Source: CAYOEJ01 sp964403015 (lineage in GTDB: Bacteria > Actinomycetota > Actinomycetes > Actinomycetales > Actinomycetaceae). From it: a DNA stretch of 20,534 nt. The translations under genes were made by a program, and so were the position numbers. Within the stretch, counting starts at the first letter, position 1, and each line of letters starts with the position of its first letter. The stretch covers positions 1-20,534 of the forward strand of contig CAYOEJ010000026.1 in NCBI GenBank assembly GCA_964403015.1, given 5' to 3'. Of this stretch, positions 1 to 6,871 are shown piece after piece. The notes below the pieces were generated by a model, which searched no databases, was not told the DNA's origin, and saw only the letters and a list, made by a program, of their open reading frames with translations.

Positions 1-1125
1 CGCTCGCTGGCCGACGAGCTCGATTATCGCAAAGAACTCGCTAACCTCGAACAGCTTCGAAACCTCGTAGACGATGAGGACCTGCTTCTAGTGCCTGAAC
101 CACTTCGAGATTACAGCACCTCACGTGTGCTCACGATGGAATACATTGTAGGGCGAAAGGTCACTGACCTCAGCGATTTCGAGCTTCTTGATATTGATGG
201 AAGCGCGCTCGCGGATGCGCTCTTCAGATTCTTTCTCCATACGTTACTTAATCACGGACTGCTTCACGCTGATCCGCACCCCGGCAATCTCTTGGTGACG
301 CCCGACGGGCATCTTGCGCTGATCGATCTAGGAATGGTAGTTCGCGTACCAAAACGTGTGCGCCAGCAGCTCGTTCGTATCCTTATTGCTATCGGGGAGG
401 GCGATGGCGAGGAAGTTGCAAACGTTCTTGCATCGATGGGTCATCCACTGAGCGACTACGACGCCGCTGCATTCCGTGACGAGGTTAGTCACCTCGTGTC
501 CGGCGTGCTGTCGCTGGGCAAGGACTTGCAGGCAGGCTCCGTGCTCGTTTCGCTCGCGAGGATTTCGGGCAAACATGGCTTGCGCCCACCGGCAGAAATG
601 TCCATGGTTGGCAAAGCGCTTCTCAATTTGGATCAAGCTGTGCAACACCTCGATCCAGGCTTTGCCCCCGCGGAAGCGATTCGTGACAATGTGGCAACCC
701 TTATTGAATCAGGGTTTTCAATCTCGCCAGGAAGCCTGGTGGCAGGGGCAATCGAGGCAAAAGAGTTCGCCGCGAACCTGCCGCGCCGAGCGAACCGCAT
801 CTTGGATGCGCTCAGTAACGGCGAACTGTCTGTGCGCGTTAACGCAATTGACGAAGATCGGCTCCTGCAGACAATGCATCAGGTCGCTAATCGTCTCACC
901 ATGGGATTGGTGCTCGCGGCCGTCACCATCGCTGCAGCTCTGATGTCACGAATTGAAGGTGGTCCACAGCTGCTCGGGTACCCGGCGGTAGCGCTCATTT
1001 TCTTTCTTCTAGCTGCCATCGGCGGGCTCGTATTCGTTGTTCACATCGTGCTCCAAGACAGGCGTACAAAGAAGCGTGCCAAACAGGCTGAGAAGACGTC
1101 AACCAAAAACGTTCATGAGAGCTAA
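1..1125 (+). CDS. ABC1/UbiB-family protein kinase-like protein, 5' partial
   Basis: The reading frame is open from the first base, so the N-terminus lies outside the window; 374 residues are visible. The start of the visible part (ADELDYRKELAN) is typical of the UbiB/ADCK family just before the nucleotide-binding core. The catalytic loop HADPHPGN is followed by the metal-binding DLG, which replaces the DFG of canonical kinases as is usual in this family. The C-terminal end carries two hydrophobic segments (about residues 300-318 and 325-345), then a basic tail rich in K and R. This is the usual two-helix membrane anchor of bacterial UbiB proteins. In ubiquinone makers UbiB supports quinone synthesis. 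Actinobacteria generally use menaquinone, so the physiological role here is open (lipid or isoprenoid handling has been proposed for the family). Family assignment is secure; function is not. Confidence 0.9.
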   Translation, partial: RSLADELDYRKELANLEQLRNLVDDEDLLLVPEPLRDYSTSRVLTMEYIVGRKVTDLSDFELLDIDGSALADALFRFFLHTLLNHGLLHADPHPGNLLVTPDGHLALIDLGMVVRVPKRVRQQLVRILIAIGEGDGEEVANVLASMGHPLSDYDAAAFRDEVSHLVSGVLSLGKDLQAGSVLVSLARISGKHGLRPPAEMSMVGKALLNLDQAVQHLDPGFAPAEAIRDNVATLIESGFSISPGSLVAGAIEAKEFAANLPRRANRILDALSNGELSVRVNAIDEDRLLQTMHQVANRLTMGLVLAAVTIAAALMSRIEGGPQLLGYPAVALIFFLLAAIGGLVFVVHIVLQDRRTKKRAKQAEKTSTKNVHES

Positions 1126-1218
1126 CCTCTCCAGATCGCAATCGTGGCTAGAGAGCTGCCGATTCGCCCATGGCTAAGGGTCCTTGCTTGGTCTGTGAGC
1201 GGGGATAAGACTGGCCTT

Positions 1219-1379
1219 ATGGCTAAGAAGGATTATTCCAAGGAATCGGACGTCCCCCAGATTAAGGACGCGAAGGTTTACGAGGCACTCCGCGAAGATG
1301 GCGCAAGCAAAGAAAAGGCCGCACGTATCGCGAATGCTGCGGCACGTGATGGTCGGAAGAAGGTTGGAGAGCGCGGAGG
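1219..1379 (+). CDS. DUF7218-like small basic protein, 3' end lost in assembly gap
   Basis: The ATG at 1219 begins MAKKDYSKESDVPQIKD, followed by a charged, Ala-rich helix (EALREDGASKEKAARIANAA) and GRKKVGERGG, where the frame runs into N. This matches my memory of the small actinobacterial DUF7218 proteins, which usually continue into a Rho-N/SAP-like segment; that part would be in the missing sequence. An in-frame GTG at 1144 would add 25 residues that do not look like the family, so I prefer 1219. There is no Shine-Dalgarno. A TAAGAC hexamer ends 7 nt before the ATG, so a leaderless transcript is possible. About 54 residues are visible. It lies next to the Ku/LigD locus, but no function can be inferred from that alone. 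Confidence 0.7.
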
Positions 1380-1479
1380 NNNNNNNNNNNNNNNNNNNNN
1401 NNNNNNNNNNNNNNNNNNNNNNNNNNNNNNNNNNNNNNNNNNNNNNNNNNNNNNNNNNNNNNNNNNNNNNNNNNNNNNN
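1380..1479. other. Assembly gap (100 N) without flanking duplication
   Basis: Exactly 100 N, the conventional filler for a gap of unknown size. Unlike the other two gaps in the window, the bases on either side share no duplicate, so real sequence is probably absent here. It removes the 3' end of the DUF7218-like gene and possibly more. The sequence after the gap (1480-1554) holds no gene I can support. Confidence 0.95.
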
Positions 1480-1517
1480 TCGTCGACGCCGGTGGCTTGG
1501 CTATGCGCGTGAATCCA

Positions 1518-1536
1518 CCGTCACCCGGTGTGACGG
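1518..1536. terminator. Short hairpin downstream of ku
   Basis: CCGTCAC, loop CCGGT, GTGACGG: a perfect 7-bp stem located 18 bp beyond the ku stop codon on the minus strand. It could end transcription of ku and/or of the gene arriving from the left. There is no T-run on either side, so it is not a classical intrinsic terminator. Confidence 0.35.
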
Positions 1537-1554
1537 AAATGAGCCCAGAAGGCA

Positions 1555-2454
1555 TTAGGCGCCTTTCTTCGTACTGCTCTTCTTCGCACCGTTCTCTTTC
1601 GCGCCGCTCTTTTTTGAAGAGCTCGTTTTCGAGGAGCTAGTTTTTGCCGAAGTCTTGGTTCCCCGTTTTCGATCGAGAGAGGCCTTGAGTGCTTCCATCA
1701 GGTCAATGACATCGGCGTCGTCTCCGTCGTCTTCGGAATCCTCATTCTCGCCAAAGGTAGCTGCGGTATCGAGTGTATCTCCAGCCTTGAGTTTCGCGTC
1801 GATGAGTTTACGTAGTTCTATTTGGTATTCATCTTCGAAATCTTCGGGTGTGAAATCTGACGCGAACTGCTCAACCAACGCCGCGGACAGCTTTAGTTCC
1901 TGATCGCTGATCTTTGCACGTGACTTTGTCCCCTTGAAGTCCACGTCGCGAACCTCATCTGCCCAAAGCAGTCCTTGCAGCACGAGTACTTTTCCGCGTA
2001 CGCGCAGGGCACCGAGGCGCGTCTTTTGGCGCAGGGCAAACTGGACAATTGCTATGCGATCGGTGTCTTCAAGCGTCTGGCGCAGCAAGAGGTAAGACTT
2101 GGGCGATTTGCCTTCTGGCTCTAGATAATAGCTGCGCTCGAGCATGATGGGATCTACCTGATCGGACGGCACAAACTGGACGACTTCGATCTCTTGGTTC
2201 GAGGCTTCAGGCAGTGTTTTGAGATCCTCGTCAGTGATTATCACGGTGTCGTCGCCATCGTCATAGGCCTTGTCGATGTTCTTGTACTCGACCTTCTTAC
2301 CGCACACCTCGCACTTACGCTCGTAACGGATGCGCCCGCCATCGGCATCATGTACTTGATGGAAGGAGATGTCGTGGTCTTCCACCGCCGTATATGCCTT
2401 CACGGGAACGTTGACTAGTCCAAAGGTGATGGCACCTGTCCATACTGCTCGCAT
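1555..2454 (-). CDS. ku: Non-homologous end joining protein Ku
   Basis: 299 aa. Bacterial Ku is a homodimeric ring that binds DNA double-strand ends and recruits LigD. The N-terminus MRAVWTGAITFGLVNVPVKAY is the family signature, followed by FHQVH, a CEVCGK pair of cysteines (C48, C51) and the beta-barrel core to about residue 230. The C-terminal extension has an acidic stretch (about 238-248) and then a Lys/Ser/Thr-rich tail (262-299). Such basic tails are known in mycobacterial and streptomycete Ku and are thought to help DNA binding. I chose ATG 2454 over an in-frame GTG at 2472 because the conserved N-terminus starts there, and because TACAAT ends 7 nt upstream, consistent with leaderless initiation. 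It is divergent from ligD with about 90 bp between start codons. Confidence 0.96.
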   Translation of the reverse strand: MRAVWTGAITFGLVNVPVKAYTAVEDHDISFHQVHDADGGRIRYERKCEVCGKKVEYKNIDKAYDDGDDTVIITDEDLKTLPEASNQEIEVVQFVPSDQVDPIMLERSYYLEPEGKSPKSYLLLRQTLEDTDRIAIVQFALRQKTRLGALRVRGKVLVLQGLLWADEVRDVDFKGTKSRAKISDQELKLSAALVEQFASDFTPEDFEDEYQIELRKLIDAKLKAGDTLDTAATFGENEDSEDDGDDADVIDLMEALKASLDRKRGTKTSAKTSSSKTSSSKKSGAKENGAKKSSTKKGA

Positions 2455-2461
2455 GAGGGCT

Positions 2462-2467
2462 ATTGTA
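2462..2467 (-). promoter_or_regulatory. -10 box of ku (TACAAT), leaderless
   Basis: On the minus strand TACAAT ends 7 nt before the ku ATG, which would put the transcription start at or next to the A of ATG. No ribosome binding site precedes the ATG. A -35 element is not obvious. Confidence 0.5.
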
Positions 2468-2491
2468 GCCACACGAACCTACAGGTAGGGG

Positions 2492-2520
2492 TTGTTTGAG
2501 GAGGTAGCGGGCGCTACTCT
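2492..2520 (+). promoter_or_regulatory. Possible ligD promoter
   Basis: TTGTTT (2492-2497), a 17-nt spacer and TACTCT (2515-2520) lie 25 nt before the ligD ATG. Each box matches the consensus only partly, so this is a candidate. The TTG at 2492 is also an in-frame alternative start, which I reject below. Confidence 0.35.
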
Positions 2521-2545
2521 CGAAGGACTATTGGAAGGACGAACA

Positions 2546-5089
2546 ATGGCAGGGGCAGACCGAAAGAAGTTTCAGGTTGGCAACCGCTCGCTGTCCGTCT
2601 CGAGTCTAGACAAGGTGCTCTATCCCGAGACAGGGACTACCAAAGCGGAAGTCATGCACTACTACCTCGCGGTTGCCGATGTGCTTTTGCCGATTCTGCG
2701 AGGACGACCAATAACACGCAAAAGGTGGGTGGACGGCGTCGGCACACCAGATGCTCCGGGCGAGGTTTTCTTTCGTAAAGACCTCGAAGACTCCGCGCCC
2801 GACTGGATTCCCACCGGCCACATTTCTCACACCTCGCGCGTGAACACGTATCCGTTAGCGGATGAGCCGGCCGTGCTGGCTTGGTTCGCTCAGGTTGCCG
2901 CCCTAGAACTACACACCCCGCAGTGGCGATTTGGCCGCAATGGCAAACCGCGAAACCCTGACCGTCTCGTGCTCGATCTCGATCCTGGTGAGGGTGTTGG
3001 GCTCGCCGAATGCGCGGAGGTTGCTCGTTGGTGCCGCGAAATTCTGGACGGCATGGATATGGAAACCTTCCCTGTCACCTCCGGCTCAAAGGGTATCCAT
3101 CTATACGCCGCGCTCAATGGGAAACACAATTCGGAGGTGATCTCTAAGCTTGCGGGCGAACTTGCCAAAGCGTTAGAGGCTGACCATCCCGACATGGTCA
3201 TTTCAAGGATGAAGCGGGCGAGCCGCGCTGGCAAGGTGTTCGTGGACTGGAGCCAAAACAGCGCTTCGAAGACCACCATCAGCCCCTACTCTTTACGCGG
3301 CCGCCTCCAGCCCACGGTAGCCGCGCCGCGCACGTGGGAAGAACTAGAAAGCCCCGACCTAACGCACCTCGACATGGCCGATGTTCTTGAACGGATTGCC
3401 AACGGCATAAATCCAATCGAGCCGTTAGTTCAGATTTCTGACGACGACGAAGCCGCCGCGTTCTCGAGCGCTGCCACTGACCGCTTGGCTAAGTACCGCT
3501 CGATGAGGGACGTGAAGAAGACCGCCGAGCCAGTACCCCAAGAGGCTCCCATTGAGCGCGAGTTCGGGGAAGGTGAGCTTCCAAGTTTCGTTATCCAAGA
3601 GCATCACGCTCGCCGACTACATTGGGATTTCCGCCTTGAACACTCGGGAGTCTTGGTGTCGTGGGCCGTCCCAAAGGGGCCGCCGCTTGAACATGATGTC
3701 AATCGTCTGGCAGTGATGACCGAGGATCATCCGCTCGAGTACGGCACTTTTGAAGGGACAATAGCAAAGGGAGAGTATGGCGCCGGCGAAGTAACCATCT
3801 GGGACTCCGGAGTTTTCGAGCTCGAGAAATGGCGTGAAGGCAAAGAAGTGATCGCCGTTCTCCACGGCCGACCCGATGGCGGGCTCGGAGGAGTTCCGCG
3901 CCGCTTCGCACTCATCAATGCACCCGGGATGGGCGAGGACAAAAACTGGCTTCTGCGCCTGATGAACGAGCAGCCCGAGACTAGCGAGCAGCCGGAAACT
4001 AGCGAGCGACTGAAGACTGACGAGCAATCGGACGACCGTCAAACTAGTGTGAGACGGAAAGCCGAGGCGAAGCTGCCCTTCGGCGTCGGCGACCTACCAT
4101 CTCCCATGCTCGCAAAGCCCGGTAAACCAGCAGATATTAAGCTTGGCGAAGCGTCAGGCGACAAGTGGTCGTTCGAGATGAAGTGGGATGGCTACCGTGT
4201 GATTGCGGGTGTGCGCGCTGCGGGCGAGAGCGGTGGGGGCGTGGTGCTTGCGAGTCGAAATGGGAAGGACCTCACGGATCTCTTTCCAGGTGCGGGGGAG
4301 TTGGCCGAGCTTCTCCAAGGTGAGGCCGCAGAGTTAGGTGGAGCTATTCTCGATGGCGAACTGATTGCTCTCGACGACTCCGGACGACCCGACTTCGGTC
4401 TCCTCCAAAGCGCAGTGAATGATGATGTCGATGCCGAACTGCGGTACATGGTGTTCGACGTTCTTAGCCTAGGTTCTCCCGACGGGCCGGATAACTCGCG
4501 GCAATCTCTGCTTCGCACGCCATACTCGGAGCGCCGCAAAATTCTGGAAGAGATTCTTAGCAATGGTGAGGCCGTCGTCGTCCCGCCCACCTATAACGGG
4601 AAGCTAGCGCAGGCAGAGCGCGTCAGCAAGGAACTGGGGCTGGAAGGAGTGGTGGCCAAACGCCGCGATTCCATCTATCTTCCAGGCCAACGCGGTTCAG
4701 CATGGATCAAACTGAAGTTCCAGGCTCATCAGGAATTTGTGGTGGTAGGCGTGCGTTCGGAGGACGGCACGTCCGATGGGCGACTCAAGTCGCTGTTGGC
4801 GGCGATCCCCGACGACGACGGACAGCTTTCGTACGCTGGCAGAGTCGGATCTGGATTTTCGCAGAAGCAGATTGCCGAGATTGGGGCAAGGCTGAAGAAG
4901 CTCGAGCGAAAAACTTCGGCGGTCGATGATGTGCCGGAGTCAGACCAGCGCGATGCTTGGTGGGTGACCCCAAATTTGGTAGCCGAGGCAACGGTTGCAG
5001 GCAGGACCCGTGAGGGGCGGATGCGGCACGCTGTCTGGCGTGGATGGCGCGATGAGAAGACTCCGAAGGAGGTCCGATGGGAAATCTGA
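2546..5089 (+). CDS. ligD: ATP-dependent DNA ligase LigD (Pol-PE-Lig)
   Basis: 847 aa; the multidomain NHEJ repair enzyme that works with Ku. The domain order is that of mycobacterial LigD. The polymerase/primase domain (about 10-295) has the catalytic pair D144/D146 in LVLDLDPGEG, SGSKGIHLY, and D234 in VFVDW. The 3'-phosphoesterase domain (about 340-475) has H353, H359, D361 and R363 in QEHHARRLHWDFRLEHSG, and H395/Y399 in DHPLEYG. The ligase domain (about 515-847) has nucleotidyl lysine K546 in MKWDG, then SRNGKDLTDLFP, LDGELIALD and WIKLKF. All catalytic residues I looked for are present. The start is ATG 2546, with GGAAGGA about 6 nt upstream; an in-frame TTG at 2492 would add 18 unconserved residues. 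The linker between PE and ligase (about 475-510) holds a short tandem repeat. The 3' end overlaps the next gene by 13 bp. Confidence 0.97.
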   Translation: MAGADRKKFQVGNRSLSVSSLDKVLYPETGTTKAEVMHYYLAVADVLLPILRGRPITRKRWVDGVGTPDAPGEVFFRKDLEDSAPDWIPTGHISHTSRVNTYPLADEPAVLAWFAQVAALELHTPQWRFGRNGKPRNPDRLVLDLDPGEGVGLAECAEVARWCREILDGMDMETFPVTSGSKGIHLYAALNGKHNSEVISKLAGELAKALEADHPDMVISRMKRASRAGKVFVDWSQNSASKTTISPYSLRGRLQPTVAAPRTWEELESPDLTHLDMADVLERIANGINPIEPLVQISDDDEAAAFSSAATDRLAKYRSMRDVKKTAEPVPQEAPIEREFGEGELPSFVIQEHHARRLHWDFRLEHSGVLVSWAVPKGPPLEHDVNRLAVMTEDHPLEYGTFEGTIAKGEYGAGEVTIWDSGVFELEKWREGKEVIAVLHGRPDGGLGGVPRRFALINAPGMGEDKNWLLRLMNEQPETSEQPETSERLKTDEQSDDRQTSVRRKAEAKLPFGVGDLPSPMLAKPGKPADIKLGEASGDKWSFEMKWDGYRVIAGVRAAGESGGGVVLASRNGKDLTDLFPGAGELAELLQGEAAELGGAILDGELIALDDSGRPDFGLLQSAVNDDVDAELRYMVFDVLSLGSPDGPDNSRQSLLRTPYSERRKILEEILSNGEAVVVPPTYNGKLAQAERVSKELGLEGVVAKRRDSIYLPGQRGSAWIKLKFQAHQEFVVVGVRSEDGTSDGRLKSLLAAIPDDDGQLSYAGRVGSGFSQKQIAEIGARLKKLERKTSAVDDVPESDQRDAWWVTPNLVAEATVAGRTREGRMRHAVWRGWRDEKTPKEVRWEI
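3968..4033 (+). repeat. 18-bp tandem repeat encoding the LigD interdomain linker
   Basis: Three 18-bp units (3968-3985, 3986-4003, 4004-4021) and a partial fourth encode EQPETS, EQPETS, ERLKTD and EQSD. The first two units differ at two synonymous positions; the third has diverged. They lie exactly in the flexible PE-ligase linker. Confidence 0.85.
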
Positions 5090-5580
5090 AACACGATGCG
5101 CGCAGAGACGAGACCCCTTTTGAGAAACTCGATCGTAACTGGAATGAACTTCTCCAAGAGCTACGGGTGATGCAAACCGGCACGCAGATTGTCACGGCAT
5201 TTCTGATCGTTTTGCCGTTTCAAGCGCGTTTCGAAGAGCTCGTGTCCGGCCGCGAGGGGTGGTATATGGCGCTGTTGATCGGTGCCGTGCTCCTCACCGT
5301 GCTCATGCTGATGCCGGTCGTCATTCATCGTCGTTACTTTAGGCGTCAAGTGAAAGATCAGACCGTGGCGTGGGGCAACCTTTTTGTGAAAATCTGCCTG
5401 ACGGGCCTAGCAATCTTGCTGGTTGCCTGCGTCGCCTTCATTTCGCACGTAGTACTCGGCGATGTGGTGGCGTGGTGGGTGACGGGTGCTACCGGCGTCG
5501 TTATCGGTTCACTCATGGTCTTCCTCCCGCCGCGCAGCAGTATCCCGCTTGAAAATGAGGTACCGCACCCAAACCTCTAG
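5077..5580 (+). CDS. DUF6328 family membrane protein
   Basis: 167 aa. The soluble N-terminus contains ETPFEKLDRNWNELLQELRV followed by QTGTQI.TAFL..LPFQARF, the pattern I associate with DUF6328. Four hydrophobic segments follow (about 35-50, 64-83, 103-124, 127-150), so it is an integral membrane protein with a charged N-terminus that is probably cytoplasmic. The ATG at 5077 overlaps the last 13 bp of ligD in another frame, with GGAGG (about 5068-5072) as ribosome binding site inside ligD, so it is probably cotranscribed and translationally coupled to ligD. Function is unknown; a link to DNA repair would be inference from position only. The stop TAG (5578-5580) lies 11 bp before an assembly gap, and its last codons are repeated after the gap as an artefact. 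Confidence 0.85.
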   Translation: MGNLKHDARRDETPFEKLDRNWNELLQELRVMQTGTQIVTAFLIVLPFQARFEELVSGREGWYMALLIGAVLLTVLMLMPVVIHRRYFRRQVKDQTVAWGNLFVKICLTGLAILLVACVAFISHVVLGDVVAWWVTGATGVVIGSLMVFLPPRSSIPLENEVPHPNL

Positions 5581-5746
5581 ATCTCGGTGGANNNNNNNNN
5601 NNNNNNNNNNNNNNNNNNNNNNNNNNNNNNNNNNNNNNNNNNNNNNNNNNNNNNNNNNNNNNNNNNNNNNNNNNNNNNNNNNNNNNNNNNNGCAGTATCC
5701 CGCTTGAAAATGAGGTACCGCACCCAAACCTCTAGATCTCGGTGGA
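5537..5746. repeat. 55-bp duplicate flanking an N gap (assembly artefact)
   Basis: Bases 5537-5591 and 5692-5746 are identical over 55 bp and flank exactly 100 N (5592-5691). The identical length at the third gap points to overlapping contig ends from a k=55 de Bruijn assembly. The true sequence most likely continues from 5591 directly to 5747. Confidence 0.9.
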
Positions 5747-5747
5747 T

Positions 5748-5811
5748 CTAGGCCGGCTCGGGGTCAGGAGGGTTCGAGGTCGAGATGGGTCGAGGCCGAG
5801 CCTGTTCTAGG
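5748..5811. terminator. Imperfect inverted repeat between convergent genes
   Basis: CTAGGCCGGCTCGG (5748-5761) and CCGAGCCTGTTCTAGG (5796-5811) are imperfect inverse complements, with a GC-rich core (GGCTCGG/CCGAGCC) and CTAG ends. They lie between the convergent DUF6328 and lipoprotein genes. The interval also contains near-repeats of TCGAGG. It may act as a bidirectional terminator and may explain why assembly broke just to its left. Confidence 0.4.
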
Positions 5812-5820
5812 CCAGTCCGT

Positions 5821-6756
5821 TTACGAGTTCGCAATCTTCGCGAGGTACTGCGCTACCGCGTGCTCTGTGGCGATACCATCAACGGACATCTCGGGGCACT
5901 CAACTGCCGTCGAGTAGCTTTCAAGCTCACCTTCGGCGCCGGCCATGACGCTATAGGAGCGAATAGGCTCGCACGTGGGGAGAGTCAGCTCCGCTGATGG
6001 ATCAAAGTCCGGAAGCGAATCAGTCATCTCAGTGAGATCGTCAATCTGAGCTTCGCTGAGCTGATGGACGTCGGGCACTCGCCCGCCAGGTGTATCGACG
6101 GTCAAAGTCTTGCCCGTCACCGTGTAATGCGTGAACTCGCCCTGATCGTAGGAGGTCACGGACAGCATGATGCCCTGCCAGCCTTCGAGCACCGCTAGGT
6201 TCGCGAGTGAGACCACGTAGGCCGTTGCCAGAGTGGACTCGGACTCCGGAGTGCACTCATCGAACGAACCGCTATACGCGGTCTCGCCCGCAGGGTCATA
6301 TGCTTTCACGGTGTGGTAGACCGAGCCCGTGCATAGAGTCGTTGGTTCCGCAGAGTCCAACAGATCGGTGAGGAGTTCATCTAAATTCATTCCTGCGCCG
6401 ACTGGTAGTAGCGCGAACGAAGCTTCGCCGTCTTCGATCGTCACAAGTCCGCGTCCGTGAAGGTACGTGGTGACGCCTTCATAGCCCTGGACCGATTGCT
6501 TCTTCGACGTGGTGATGAGGTAATCCCGAGGTGACATGGAGTCGCGATCAAAGGTCGGAACGTCGTGGTCAGCCGAGGGGGTCCCATCTGCCGAGGGAGT
6601 CTCATCAGACGAGGCCGAATCATCAGGTGAAGCTGAAGCGGAGGTCGAGGCTTCCGGCGTCGGGGTAACTTTCTCTTCTGACTTCTCCTCTGAGTCGCAA
6701 GCGGTGAGTGCAAGCAGTGAGGCGAGAATAACGGCTGCGTATTTGTGTGCGATCAT
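5821..6756 (-). CDS. Predicted lipoprotein, function unknown
   Basis: 311 aa. A short basic N-terminus (MIAHK), a hydrophobic stretch and the lipobox LTAC place the lipidated cysteine at residue 20, so the protein should sit on the outer face of the membrane. Residues 21-66 are a low-complexity linker rich in E, S, T, P, A and D, with SADGTPSAD-like repeats. The folded part (about 67-311) has four cysteines (in LCTGS, FDECTPES, LPTCEPI and VECPEMS) that could form two disulfides outside the cell. I do not recognise the domain. The start ATG 6756 is supported by a perfect TATAAT ending 8 nt upstream and the absence of a Shine-Dalgarno. It is divergent from the MFS exporter gene (115 bp between starts), so the two may share regulation. 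Confidence 0.85.
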   Translation of the reverse strand: MIAHKYAAVILASLLALTACDSEEKSEEKVTPTPEASTSASASPDDSASSDETPSADGTPSADHDVPTFDRDSMSPRDYLITTSKKQSVQGYEGVTTYLHGRGLVTIEDGEASFALLPVGAGMNLDELLTDLLDSAEPTTLCTGSVYHTVKAYDPAGETAYSGSFDECTPESESTLATAYVVSLANLAVLEGWQGIMLSVTSYDQGEFTHYTVTGKTLTVDTPGGRVPDVHQLSEAQIDDLTEMTDSLPDFDPSAELTLPTCEPIRSYSVMAGAEGELESYSTAVECPEMSVDGIATEHAVAQYLAKIANS

Positions 6757-6764
6757 GCTTCAAG

Positions 6765-6770
6765 ATTATA
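6765..6770 (-). promoter_or_regulatory. -10 box TATAAT of the lipoprotein gene, leaderless
   Basis: A perfect TATAAT on the minus strand ends 8 nt before the ATG at 6756. The predicted transcript starts at or within two bases of the start codon. A weak TTTGCC lies 16 nt upstream as a possible -35. Confidence 0.6.
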
Positions 6771-6836
6771 GGCACTGAAGCCCACGGCAAAGCACCGGGG
6801 GAGTTGTGCTCGAACGTCATTTGGGAAATTTCCACG

Positions 6837-6865
6837 TATGCTTCTACCTATTGCACACAAAGGAG
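6837..6865 (+). promoter_or_regulatory. -10 box and ribosome binding site of the MFS gene
   Basis: TATGCT (6837-6842) fits the actinobacterial TANNNT -10 consensus, and AAAGGAG (6859-6865) lies 6 nt before GTG 6872. This strong Shine-Dalgarno decides the start against the ATG-like codon at 6806, and contrasts with the leaderless neighbours. Confidence 0.5.
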
Positions 6866-6871
6866 AAAACC

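Noticed and set aside
2492..2545. In-frame TTG start 54 bp upstream of the chosen ligD start
   Set aside because: The added residues are not part of the LigD polymerase domain and cover a possible promoter; ATG 2546 has a proper ribosome binding site.
5537..5746. A tandem duplication of the DUF6328 gene end
   Set aside because: The copy is exactly 55 bp, flanks an N run, and the same length recurs at another gap; it is an assembly artefact.
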